Below the pieces are notes generated by a model. That model was not told the origin of the DNA. It ran no database searches and saw only the letters and a program-made list of their open reading frames with translations. DNA of 64,000 bases from Ceratodon purpureus. Lineage: Eukaryota > Streptophyta > Bryopsida > Pseudoditrichales > Ditrichaceae. Positions 39,928-49,751 of the stretch are shown piece after piece; position 1 is the stretch's first letter; every line of letters starts with the position of its first letter. Location of the stretch: the NCBI GenBank assembly GCA_014871385.1, contig CM026428.1, forward strand, positions 4,569,384 through 4,633,383. The letters run 5' to 3'. The translations under genes and the position numbers were made by a program.

Positions 39928-39931
39928 TTAA

Positions 39932-40395
39932 CCCCAAAGTGATATTTGCTATTTCAAGTCCGCTGGACCAATAGATGATACGTTTTTTTTGCAATTTTTT
40001 GGAAGCTTGTACAAGAATTATAATGTTAATCCAACCGTACTCCCCATATTTTTTGAGTAAAATTTGTTGGAATGAGTTTGAAATGAGATACTCTTAAACA
40101 TGGTGGTTCTTTAAAAAATTTGTGTTTTTTAGATCTATGGCCTCATTTTGGGGATTCCACTTTTGAACTACAGTCAATGCAATTTTTGCTTAGTCAACAA
40201 CTAGACATAGTTCTACACTTGTAATTTTAGAAAAATATGTAATTAAGTATGACTACATCCAACCGTTAGATAGGACAACAACTTGGTAAAGAATCTCCAA
40301 AATTTTGGATGAGTTTCATCCAAGCATTGAGGAGAAAGTGTGAAGGATTCCAATCTGTTTATCGTCCAGAAACTGGACGCTGGAACATTTAGGGG
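39932..40395. mobile_element. Second TTAA-flanked piggyBac-like element
   Basis: A 464-bp segment runs from TTAA-CCCCAAAGTG (TTAA at 39928-39931) to AACATTTAGGGG-TTAA (TTAA at 40396-40399). The right terminus read inward, CCCCTAAATGTTCC, resembles the termini of the element at 36125-36405 (CCCCTAAAATTCCA). The left terminus is more diverged. It has no coding capacity. Confidence 0.4.
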
Positions 40396-40399
40396 TTAA

Positions 40400-41016
40400 G
40401 AACGTATGGAATTGAAAGTGAGCAACTTATTTCACTGCTACCTAAATTCCAGTGCACAGAAAGACGCAAAACAAAAGACTTGGGGAGGCAGTGTGAAAAG
40501 CCCAATAAATGAAACTCTTGTATGTAATGAGCCCATCCAACACATTTCACATTTCATTCAAGAACATGACAAGACAAAACAACTGCTCACCACACTACTG
40601 TAGCCTTAATACGGAGCATTTTGAAATCCAGTCGAAATAGTTGGAGGGTTACTTTCTCACTACCTCTACAGATAATGTAACGACTGCAGTGTAGTTTGGT
40701 GGTAAGGTAGATGGTGTTTAAACCGTGCACTTAAGGGACTTGAACAGCTTGAATCAAGCATAAATAATTGCAAAATCTCACATACTTGCAAGAAAAAGAC
40801 GATTCGTTAGGCAGTGTTCACATGAGCATATCAAACCACCTCAATTAATGAAAAATCTTCAAAGTGAATCAACAAAATCCTCCATAGACATGCCCTAATG
40901 CTACTATTGACAGTCAAGACTAAGGTGAGAACTGGCCATCTTGGTATACAAATTCAACCACTTTGCTTCCTACATGCAACTGTGATCTATCTAAATCCAC
41001 CCACTTGGTTTCCTAT
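40400..41016. other. Intergenic left flank of the duplication
   Basis: This segment shows no gene and no match to the right-hand unit. The similarity between the two units begins abruptly at GGGGAAAGTTCGTA (41017). Confidence 0.5.
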
Positions 41017-41772
41017 GGGGAAAGTTCGTATGTGAGCGGAGAGCGGAGAGCACAGAATGGAGAGCACAGAATTGACAATTAGCAAAATTTTAAAAAGCAA
41101 AGTAGGCCCTATAACCGTGGAAAATTACTAAATTAAGGCTTGATTTTGACACTTTTATTAGGAAAAGAGTATATTACCGTGGAAATCAGGGTTATCTCTG
41201 GTAAGAATTTATTACATTTGTTCTCTAAGATACAAATTAGGGCTAATGTCATGATGACGTCATGCATATATTTTGTTAGATTTGTCATGGGTTTAGGCAA
41301 GATACAATGATCAAGCGTTACGTTTTAGATCAAACAAACAATTCTTTCATAGGATTATGTAAATGCACAAGGAAAAAAACAAATTTCACAGAACATAAAG
41401 GAAGCAAGGTTTGAAAACTTCCTGGAATATTTCAAAATTCGTGTATAATATCTTCACTGCTGAAACCAAGATATACCTTGTTAGAGTCCTTGTCTTCATC
41501 GAAGATTACTCTCTCTTCCTAGGCAGCGAAGCATCTTCATTTGAGTGATACAAGTAGGAGATTTTCATCATGAAACATCACTTGGTAAGCAGGGTTCCAC
41601 AGAAGGAGGTCACTCATGGTTTCTTGAGCTTGTTTCTAGGTGGCGTATTAGGATAGTGACACAGTCCTTGGCATTCTGTGCTGTATGCGAAGGTAGCATA
41701 CGAGTTCGGGGGGGTCAATCTGCAAGCTTGCGTGGAACGTTTTAAGACTACAACAATTTAGTGTGTTGCGCG

Positions 41773-42159
41773 ATGCCGAAGGTGTGTAATGCGAGATCGA
41801 GGAGGACGAGAGCGGCTGTAGGTTTGGCCCGAAAGGCACCGGCGAGTTATCAGGAGCTGCGGCCCTGGCTGCTGGAGGTGGAGCGCGCCAGGGAACGAGG
41901 CATGGACCTGCCACCGTTTAGGCACATTGGAAGGCTCCATGTTGGTGAAGGGGAATGGCGTTGGACAGTGCTTTGTACCAACGAGCTTCTCCTTATTATG
42001 GAGTTGTCCCTAATCCCGTATCCCTTGCCATCCACCGTCGATGAGAATCCAGTTGTTCAGCTGCCCGAAGTGATCATATCGGATGGCGAAACCTGCTGGT
42101 TTGATATCGACAAGAGTTGGACTGTATATCCCCCAAAGGATTATTACTGTGAAGACTAG
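41773..42159 (+). CDS. Small protein of unknown family, unit A paralogue
   Basis: A 128-codon ATG-initiated frame starting MPKVCNARSRRTRAAVG, with a basic N-terminus, a helical segment (ELRPWLLEVERARERGMDLP), an aromatic segment (GEGEWRWTVLCTNELL) and an acidic C-terminus. The twin in unit B shares most residues but ends five codons earlier. The differences between twins are a mix of silent and replacement changes, so selection on the protein is not obvious. Local GC is higher than the flanks. An adjacent sequence of about 95 bp (41,414-41,507) recurs at 42,300-42,393, before the split frame, hinting at an older local duplication. I do not recognise the family. Confidence 0.45.
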   Translation: MPKVCNARSRRTRAAVGLARKAPASYQELRPWLLEVERARERGMDLPPFRHIGRLHVGEGEWRWTVLCTNELLLIMELSLIPYPLPSTVDENPVVQLPEVIISDGETCWFDIDKSWTVYPPKDYYCED

Positions 42160-42919
42160 TGGAGTGTTCGAATACATTCCTTTAGATTTGGTCCCTTATT
42201 GGATTTAGATACGAGTATTCCAGCATGATGTTTTTAGATAATATAGATTATTCTAGGAATAAGAGAGCTCGAAACCACCAAAAAGAAATGGTCTTAAAAG
42301 TTCGTGGAATATTTCAGAGTTCGTGTACAATAATGGAGTAGCAGAAACCAAGATGTATACCAAGTCAGAGTGCTTGTCTTGGTCGAAGAATTCACCGTCT
42401 TTAGATAAGACCATTCCTAGCTTAAGTGTCAAGCAACGATCTATATAAACCTTAGCAGACGTCCTTGAAGTTGTATTAGCTCAATCATTTCTGTAGAACT
42501 TAAGCGTGTACTTGCTAGGGAGTTGTTTGAAGGTATGGGCGATTCATTCACTAGTAGAAAATTCAGCGTCCAAATCAACAAAGAAGTGTTGATTTTTTCA
42601 GTTGAATAGGTCGCGTTGACTTGGACAGTAGGTAACAGAATTTTGTTGATATTTTTTGTTGATTTGGTCAAATTTCAGAAAAAAAAAATAAATAAATAAA
42701 AAAAAATAAAATTTTGATGTGCCCCAGAAATCCGGGCTGTAATAGGCTGCCAACTGCCCGCACAGTTAAGCTACTAGCAGGTGTAGCGCTCACGATTCGT
42801 ACCCTCGACCTCGTCGTTCCTACCAAAAATCCTTCACCATCTCATCACCTCCTATTTTGAATGTCTCGTCTGGAGTTTTTGTACTACATATACACTAAAT
42901 ACAAATCAATGTAAAAATA

Positions 42920-43275
42920 ATCAGCAGACTTTGGCGGCCATTTCGACCTAGAAAAATAACTTTTTTCAAAAACGTTTTGACTAATGAAAGTTGAGTTATC
43001 AAGTTAGGTTTCATCTCCAAAAAACCGTTTGTGATTTGGAGCTTCCTTTCAAATGTTATGATCAAAATTCAGCGAGGGTGTTAGAAATATGAAAGAGAAT
43101 ACTTGTAACTACCCACTTTGAACTTTGTTCATAACTTTTGAATGCAAGCTCAAAATTTCACAAACAGTTTTTTGAATATGAAACCTAACTTGATTAATCA
43201 ACTTTTATAAATCCAAATTTTTTTGAAAAAAGTTTTTTTACTACGACAAAATGGCCGCCAAAGTCTGTTGATTTG
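42920..43275. repeat. Internal foldback inside the CACTA-like element
   Basis: Arms of about 170 bp (about 42,920-43,095 and 43,107-43,275) are imperfect inverted repeats, most clearly in ACTTTGGCGGCCATTT and CAAGTTAGGTTTCAT. It could be a nested miniature element or part of the transposon's own structure. Confidence 0.75.
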
Positions 43276-44431
43276 TTTTTTTTTGTTTTTTTTTTTTTTT
43301 AAATTTTTTCTTAATTGTGAATGAATCAGTTAATCGATAACGTCTAAAGGCCCAAGGGGCTTGGAGAAATTTTAGATGTGTTATGAAATATGCATTCCAT
43401 AACACTTATTAACTTTTCCTCAAAAGACACTATAAAGTTCTTAATGCTTAAATTAGATCAATGCGGTTAACCCCTAACTCTTATTGCGATACGAAATGGA
43501 TTTTCGGAATTTTGTACATCCTAGATGAAGAGGTTGAAAGCATATTTATTATTTAGTTTAAGATTTTTATTGGGTGCTACTTATAAAACAAAGTGTATAT
43601 GGTAAAATTATAAAATCAGATTCCAATTTTAAAACGTTCAACTAGAAATTTTAGGTTTCAAGTCCAAATGGGGCATTTTGAAAAGTAATTTTTTTCAATT
43701 TTTATTTTAATTTTAATGATGTTCTCTACTAAATCACCATTCAGAGTCCATAGTGACTCAACATAAAACGTTTACCAAATTTTACAAAGACAGCCTCCAA
43801 TTATTTCGAAAACAATCTTCATGATACATTAAAAAGTTTGGGCGACAAACTTTGGATACTACAATCTCTCAAATGGTATATATCCAACGGTCAATTTTAG
43901 GGAGAATAACTAAAAATAGTCTTAGGTACAAGATCTTATAGTTGGAAGTTTTTAAAAAAAGAAAAAATTGGTTCACACCCCTATGAGTGGTAGAAAATTG
44001 AGGATTCAAGCTTCCAAAAGAGACCAAAGAGATTAAGGGATTAAATTTCTCCAAATTAAAACTATTTATTTCACAATTTGTTAAAAAGATCAAAACTTGG
44101 AAAATATATGGAAAATATACTTTCTATAGTTAGTAGCTAGAAAGTGAAATGATTGGCTAAAATTACATATTTCACGATAATAAAGAGAAAGGACACTAAT
44201 TACATATTCAAAACACCATTAGTCTCCCGATATAGTACCATTACTAACACTAGGAAAACATTGCCCCGTTTGTGTTTGAATGCTTATTGTGAACAATTTA
44301 TGAATCCAAACAAGTTCCTAAGTTGGATGTAATAGCAAACTCTCCAAACTTTTAATTAAATATAAAAAATTTCAGCAAAATTCTTGATATTTAACAATAT
44401 AATATGGACCGTATCTATATCCCTAAATTAC

Positions 44432-44589
44432 AAAAGATTTCAAAAGATTCCAGAAGATTCCAGAAGATTCTAGAAGATTCTAGAAGATTCCAAAAGATTC
44501 CAGAAGATTTCCAAAAAGATTCTCAAAAGATTCCAGAAGATTCTAAAAAGATTCTCAAAGATTCCAAAAAGATTCCAAAAAGATTCCAT
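44432..44589. repeat. 10-bp minisatellite (AGATTCCAGA-like)
   Basis: About 15 degenerate copies of AGATTCCAGA/AGATTCTAGA/AGATTCCAAA lie close to the right end of the CACTA-like element. The frame through it encodes a meaningless Lys/Ser/Asp-rich repeat. Confidence 0.85.
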
Positions 44590-45546
44590 ATTTGATGAAA
44601 TTTTGTTGATTCGGTCATTACACTACTCAAATCAACAAAATATATTTAGCAAACTATTGATTTTTACAAAATGTTCAAAAATCAGTGAATTCGGTCAATG
44701 CAGTGCCCCAATCAACAGAAATCAGTTGATTTTATGTTGATTTGGTCACAATTTTCTAGTAGTGATTTGAGGTCGTTGCCTGTAAAACGGTTTTACAGGA
44801 TTTGCTTAAGCGGATGGCGGATGGGCCTAACCCGTGGGATCATATAGGTAGTAGTGCAACGCAGGGTTGGACTCCTCCGACGGTAATCACGTTTGAAGAC
44901 GTCGAGAACGCTCGTGCTGTGTCGAAGAGTTGGAGGCGTGAGATTGACAGCAGTCCTGAATACGCATGCCTTCGGCTGGCGAGGTGGGAATACTTTTCGT
45001 ACGAGGGTCGCCATTGGAGTCCGAAGGACGAATACGAAGTCAATCGGTTCAACATCAACTGGAGTATTTTTAGGAGTTCTTGGACACTTGCAAATCCAAT
45101 TAACAATGAGAGGTTGGAGACAGCGTCCCTTGGAGACCTTAGTTGCGTTGAGTTAGATCAGTTGAGGTCATTGCTATCTGCCAATGGGAATGAGGTCTTG
45201 GATGTGTCGGAAGGAGAGAAAATTTCTCCAAGAGATGGTATCTGGATCTCTCCCAAGAATAGGTAACATAGCTATGGAAATGTGGGATTTTGAATGATTA
45301 AGATATAAATAACAACGCAATAAAAATTTTGAGCATTTATTTTGTAACATTTGATTCTTCATATTATATTTTGAGCATTACAGTTGTGACATTTCATCCT
45401 TTACATACACGGAGACGAATTGGAAATGAGAATCATAAGAAGTTTAGGTTGTTTGCAGTAGAGTAGACGAAGGATGACGCAATGAACTCCAATTAAATCA
45501 AATCAAATCAAATGAAAATAATGAAAGACCGAAGCCTCCTTCAAAC

Positions 45547-48500
45547 TCAGAACATGCTACAATCGCTACTTCCACTCTCAGAACTAGATGACTCTGAATC
45601 TCCTTCTACAGCCTCTTCATCGACGAATAGAAGGGCCCTGGGATCAAAAGTAGTTGGCCGACTAGGAACATATGTGAGGGCTCCAGATTGAAACGCCTGT
45701 GCTAAGTCCTCTGCGTAGTCCGGAAGTATGAAAGGCTGAATCGGGCTGGAATGAAGACGCCACGATGGAGTGGACACTGATGTTGGCTCACGTGGCGGTG
45801 TTGCCGAAACTACTCTGCAATGGAAAACCGATTGTGGTTAGATTGAGTACGTAGAGGTGCAAAGAGAAGCAATGCTTGGAGAATTTGAACAAAAAATAGA
45901 AGACTTACACCACTTATCAGGTCTTGATCTCTTTGGAGGCGCTTCGTCTGCTGCTGCCGGCCTAGGATGTTTAGGAGGGCCCATGGCAGATGACGTAGCC
46001 ATATACGGTTTGAGAAGGGCGTTGAATATGGCTTTGTCCTCCTCACAAGCTATAATATGACGACCAATACTCTGGCAAGCCTTGAGAGAGGCACCTGAAA
46101 ATACGTAGCACAGAAAAGTAGTGAGTCCCTGTAGAGAAAATCAGAGGATTGGAAATGCAGAAACTGTTAATGGAGGATTACTTGTTCCTGCCGACCACTC
46201 GAAGACTATGTCACCGGGCTTGGTCATCTCCTCAATTATGCCCTGCATCATCTCAGGGGCTTTCTCCCTCGGGCCTCTCCAGGGCACCTCCCCATTCATG
46301 AGCTGCGAGTCTGCATCGGTGAAGTTGAGAATGGCATCACTCTCGGTAATGTGGAGGTCGTTGTAAACGACATCGGATTTCTTCGTTTGAAAATAAAACT
46401 TGGATGGGGGGGAACCACCACGAATGAAGACGCGCACCCAGAATCGAAGAGACTGCGAGAAACAAAAATATGTGAGTGTAATTAAAAAGAAAACTTAGTA
46501 GAATGCAAAGACAAGCAAAGATTATGATGTACATACCAAGGAGCCGGGCATCGTTGGGTGAGCCAAGCCTAGTGCATTGAAGCCCCACCAATCTCGGTAC
46601 TGACGAAGCCATCAGCAGTAGCCACTTCGGAAATCTTCGAAGCGAGACGTTGGTCGTTGTTGTGGATGATGCAGAGAGCACCATCAAACTGCAAGAAATG
46701 TCTTGCGAATTCGAAGAGGTCCTCCAAATAATCCTTGCCGCGTTTGTTCCAAGACGGAGGGACGTAGGGGGGATTGGATATCGTGGGGACCGGAAGATTC
46801 TCAGGAATGTCGACAATGATCAAGTCGAATCCCAAGTGATTCTCCTCTTTGCATCTATCAGAAACTCGGTTCTCGCGGCCTGCCCCAAACTTGAGTAAAC
46901 AAGAAATCAGAGTTAGAAAATATAAGGTTTACAGAATATAAGTATTCAAGGGAAAGAATGAAACAACGAATCATACCATTTGAATGATGTCTAGAGCCTT
47001 GTTCCATTCGGGATCGCCACCAACGTCTTCAAGTTCCTTGTGTCGGGATAGAACCAAATTCACAGAGGAGTTGATGACATAAACCTGAGAGGAATTGAGA
47101 GTTCCAGCGGAAGAGGTAGTCTGTGGGAATTTCTTGGTTTTCCTCTGCTCGAGGAGACCTCTGGTGACCTCGGAAGCACTGATCGAGGAAGGAGCCGGCG
47201 AAGAAGTTGAAGAAGGCTTCGTAACGACATTACCTGAAGAGGGCTCTGGTTCCTTCTGTTTTGGCTGGGAAGACGCCGCACCGGTTTGCTGTGATGTCTC
47301 TGACTGAGAACGGAGAGATTTCAGTCGCCTTCCTCTCCCTTTCTTCGGTGGAGGAGCAGAAGATTGATCCTCCTGTCCTTCGTCTTCGTCTGCACCATCC
47401 AAGGAGGCTTCGACCACCACCTCACCCCCATCGTGTAGCATCTTGACGTCCGCCTCCGAGTCAATCGTGAAACCACCAATACAATCAAGATACCAGCATC
47501 CAGCATCTAGGTGAGCAGCTTTGTACCTTTTGATCTGCTGGGGAGAGTACATACACTGGTCCGAGGTTGTCTGCGTCCAAAGCTTGAAGTACTTGGGGAG
47601 GTGCTAAACGTTGATGGCCCTCTTCAAAAGAAGCTCTCGCTTGAAGTACCTATGGGAAGACATATAGAAGGTAAGTATAAGAAACAATTGCAATGAAAAT
47701 TATGAAATGGAAATGCGATTAAGTTACTTCACGTACCGGTAAGTAACCCGCTTGACAACTTGAGCGGTTCCAGGGAATTTTGCGAAGATGGACTTCTTGT
47801 CGAAGTGCTTATCAGCCTTTTTTCCAATGAACGTAGGGAAGGCCTTGTCCCACAACAGAATACGTGAACTCTCGACAAAATCGCCCGGCTGTTGGACATC
47901 AGGAAATGCCATCCAATTGATGTCGAGGTTCTCCGTTTTGAATATGTCGTCGACTTCGTGGATGACGGCTTCCTCCAACTGTAATACAAAACTCATATAA
48001 GTAGCAACGAAGAAGGTTAACGGTAACAAAATAAAGGAATAAGGAATTGGAAAGGATTTTGTATGGAAATTACCCCAGCCCAGAATGAAGCTTTGTTCAA
48101 CCATGAGTCGAGTTCGGTGTCTTTGAATTCAGATGGCAGAAATCTGTAAGACATTTGAGCACTCAGGGATGAGTTCCACCACTTCAACCATCGAGCCTTG
48201 TATTTGGCCTCAACGGCCGCTGGAACAATCCTCTGCAGCTTTTCGAGCGACATCTCAGGCTTATTATTGAGACTGTAATGGCGATTGATCTGCAAGAAGC
48301 ACCAAAGTTTTTAAAAGGATTAATACAGAAATTATTGAAGTCATACGAAACAGTGAATTGAACAATGATCAGTGAGTCACCTCATTGAGGAAGTCGTCAC
48401 CATTCTTGGGATTTGCGACAGCCAAGTACTTGGTAAAGTCCTTCTTCTTGATGGCTTCGACCATTCTATCTGATGCCTCATTCATGACATCCCAAACTGC

Positions 48501-49529
48501 ACTTGCAGACTGCTCATCCTCGGGTGTCTTGTTGCGGTAGACCCTGGCTGCTTCATCGGAGGCCGCAGCGAGTTCCCGCTGTAGAAAGATAATTAAGCCT
48601 TAGGGAATTCCATGAGTATTGAATAACAAGAAGCAAATAGAGAGAGGAGGTAGGACTTACTCGGTACAAAAATGTGATGAAAATTTTAGTTGTCAAGGGA
48701 AACCAGGAGGGATTAGGTGGCTTGTTCTTCAAACAAACGTCATACTCTTCAGGACTGAGGAGGTCTTTAAATTCCTCCAGCTTCATCATTCCGAATGAGT
48801 GGATTCGAAATAGTTTTGCGGGGAGATTACTCTTCACGTGGTCATTCTCAGTCGACCTGAAAATAAACCAAAATACGTATGATGAATAATAGAGATGAGA
48901 TAAAGTAACAAATGGAAAAACAGGAAAAAAGAAACAAGTACTTACCAGTTGATGTCATGCATTGCGTGAAGAAGATTGCCAACATGGCCACGGGGGTCGA
49001 GTACTATGCAGTGCACAGATATGTGCCACAACGGGTCGTCTGCGTGGTGCTTGTTGATATGACAAAGCCATGCTGAGAGGCGATGGTTACCTTCCCAGAC
49101 AAAAAACATCTTCCCCGAGAACTGCGACCACTCCTCGTCACTTTGAAGCTCAATTTCAAAAGCATCATTCGCGTCCCTCCATAATGGGCTCCATCTAGCC
49201 ATGACCTCGTCCGTAACATCTCTTGTCTGCTCCTCGTTGTTGTACATAGAGATGTACATGACGCGGTCGCCATCTCTATATCCCTTAACGAACTCACGCT
49301 CCAAATGCTGTACACCCACTTCGCCCACTGGTCTAACCTTTGCCATTGGGATCATCCTACACAGGGGCACCGACATTTGGGACTTTTGCGATGGCTTGAT
49401 CCTGAGCTTGTTGATGACGGCTATAGAGTCCACCTTGTATTGGGTTCGATGTTCCAATTCCCCTTCCTTAGCAGTCTTCAAGTTTATTGGACAAGATGGT
49501 TTCACCAACACATCTTGTGTTTGCGTAAC
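45547..49529 (-). pseudogene. ParB-like plus beta-class DNA methyltransferase gene, truncated copy A
   Basis: Ten exons match copy B one for one: 49529-48946, 48856-48661, 48578-48381, 48289-48074, 47978-47737, 47649-46977, 46889-46537, 46452-46182, 46094-45909, 45812-45547. The first carries the ParB-like domain (FFVWEGNHRLSAW). The last four carry the methyltransferase fold (LIIVDIPENLP, WRGPREKAPEMMQGIIEE, KPGDIVFEWSAGTS, GRHIIACEED). The exons for the N-terminus and the heptads are absent because the duplication breakpoint lies at 49751. Other damage relative to copy B is an in-frame TAG at 47604-47606 and a one-base loss in the exon 46889-46537 (353 versus 354 bp). Motif I has Glu where copy B has Asp. 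A pseudogene is the best reading, although a shorter transcript from a new promoter cannot be excluded. Confidence 0.75.
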
Positions 49530-49751
49530 CTGCGAGAAGGTGCGCAAATTAGGAGAACAAGCACAAACAAAGAAAGTCATGCAAAGTAGACAAGTATGTA
49601 AAAGAAAGTAACAATATATCTTCATACTGTCATCTCTCTTTTAACAACTCAATCATCATCTGTGATTGATAAAACTATCTACGTGAGGATCGACTATAGT
49701 ACTCCTTAGACTGTCTATAGTTCCAGTGACGGCGCCTCCTCCAAAATCGCC

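Larger units (their letters stand above)
42549..44764. mobile_element. Non-autonomous CACTA (En/Spm)-like transposon, 2.2 kb
   Basis: The left end is CACTAGTAGAAAATTC. The right end read inward is CACTACTAGAAAATTGTG, and both continue into CCAAATCAAC, giving imperfect termini of about 30 bp. The 3-bp target-site duplication ATT flanks it (42546-42548 and 44765-44767). Subterminal regions are rich in TGTTGATTTGGTCA-like repeats, as in CACTA elements. No transposase frame is visible. The interior holds a long inverted repeat and an AGATTCCA-type minisatellite. It is absent from the paralogous unit B. Confidence 0.85.
42466..45266 (+). pseudogene. Host reading frame split by a CACTA-like transposon
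   Basis: The right part (ATG at 44814, 150 codons to 45266) contains VENARAVSKSWRREIDSS followed by YACLRLARWEYFSYEGRHW, reminiscent of an F-box protein core (the C-x-x-V-x-K-x-W-R pattern), but the match is weak. The left part (about 42,466-42,548) reads SVELKRVLARELFEGMGD in the frame that fits the right part when the transposon and one 3-bp target copy are ignored. The insertion therefore interrupts a formerly continuous frame or exon. Unit B lacks the whole segment. Function is unknown. The downstream half could still be transcribed, but the original protein is broken. Confidence 0.5.
41017..49751. repeat. Tandem duplication, unit A
   Basis: This unit aligns with 49,752-55,588 across both genes and intergenic DNA. 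It begins GGGGAAAGTTCGTATGTGAG and ends CTCCAAAATCGCC at the junction with unit B. It carries about 2.9 kb (about 42,360-45,250) that unit B lacks, including the CACTA-like insertion and the reading frame it splits. Its right end falls inside the 5' part of the methyltransferase gene, so that gene is truncated in this unit. Confidence 0.88.

Noticed and set aside
44404-44595. 63-codon ORF of Lys/Ser/Asp repeats
   Set aside because: It is the translation of the AGATTCCA minisatellite inside the CACTA-like element, not a gene.
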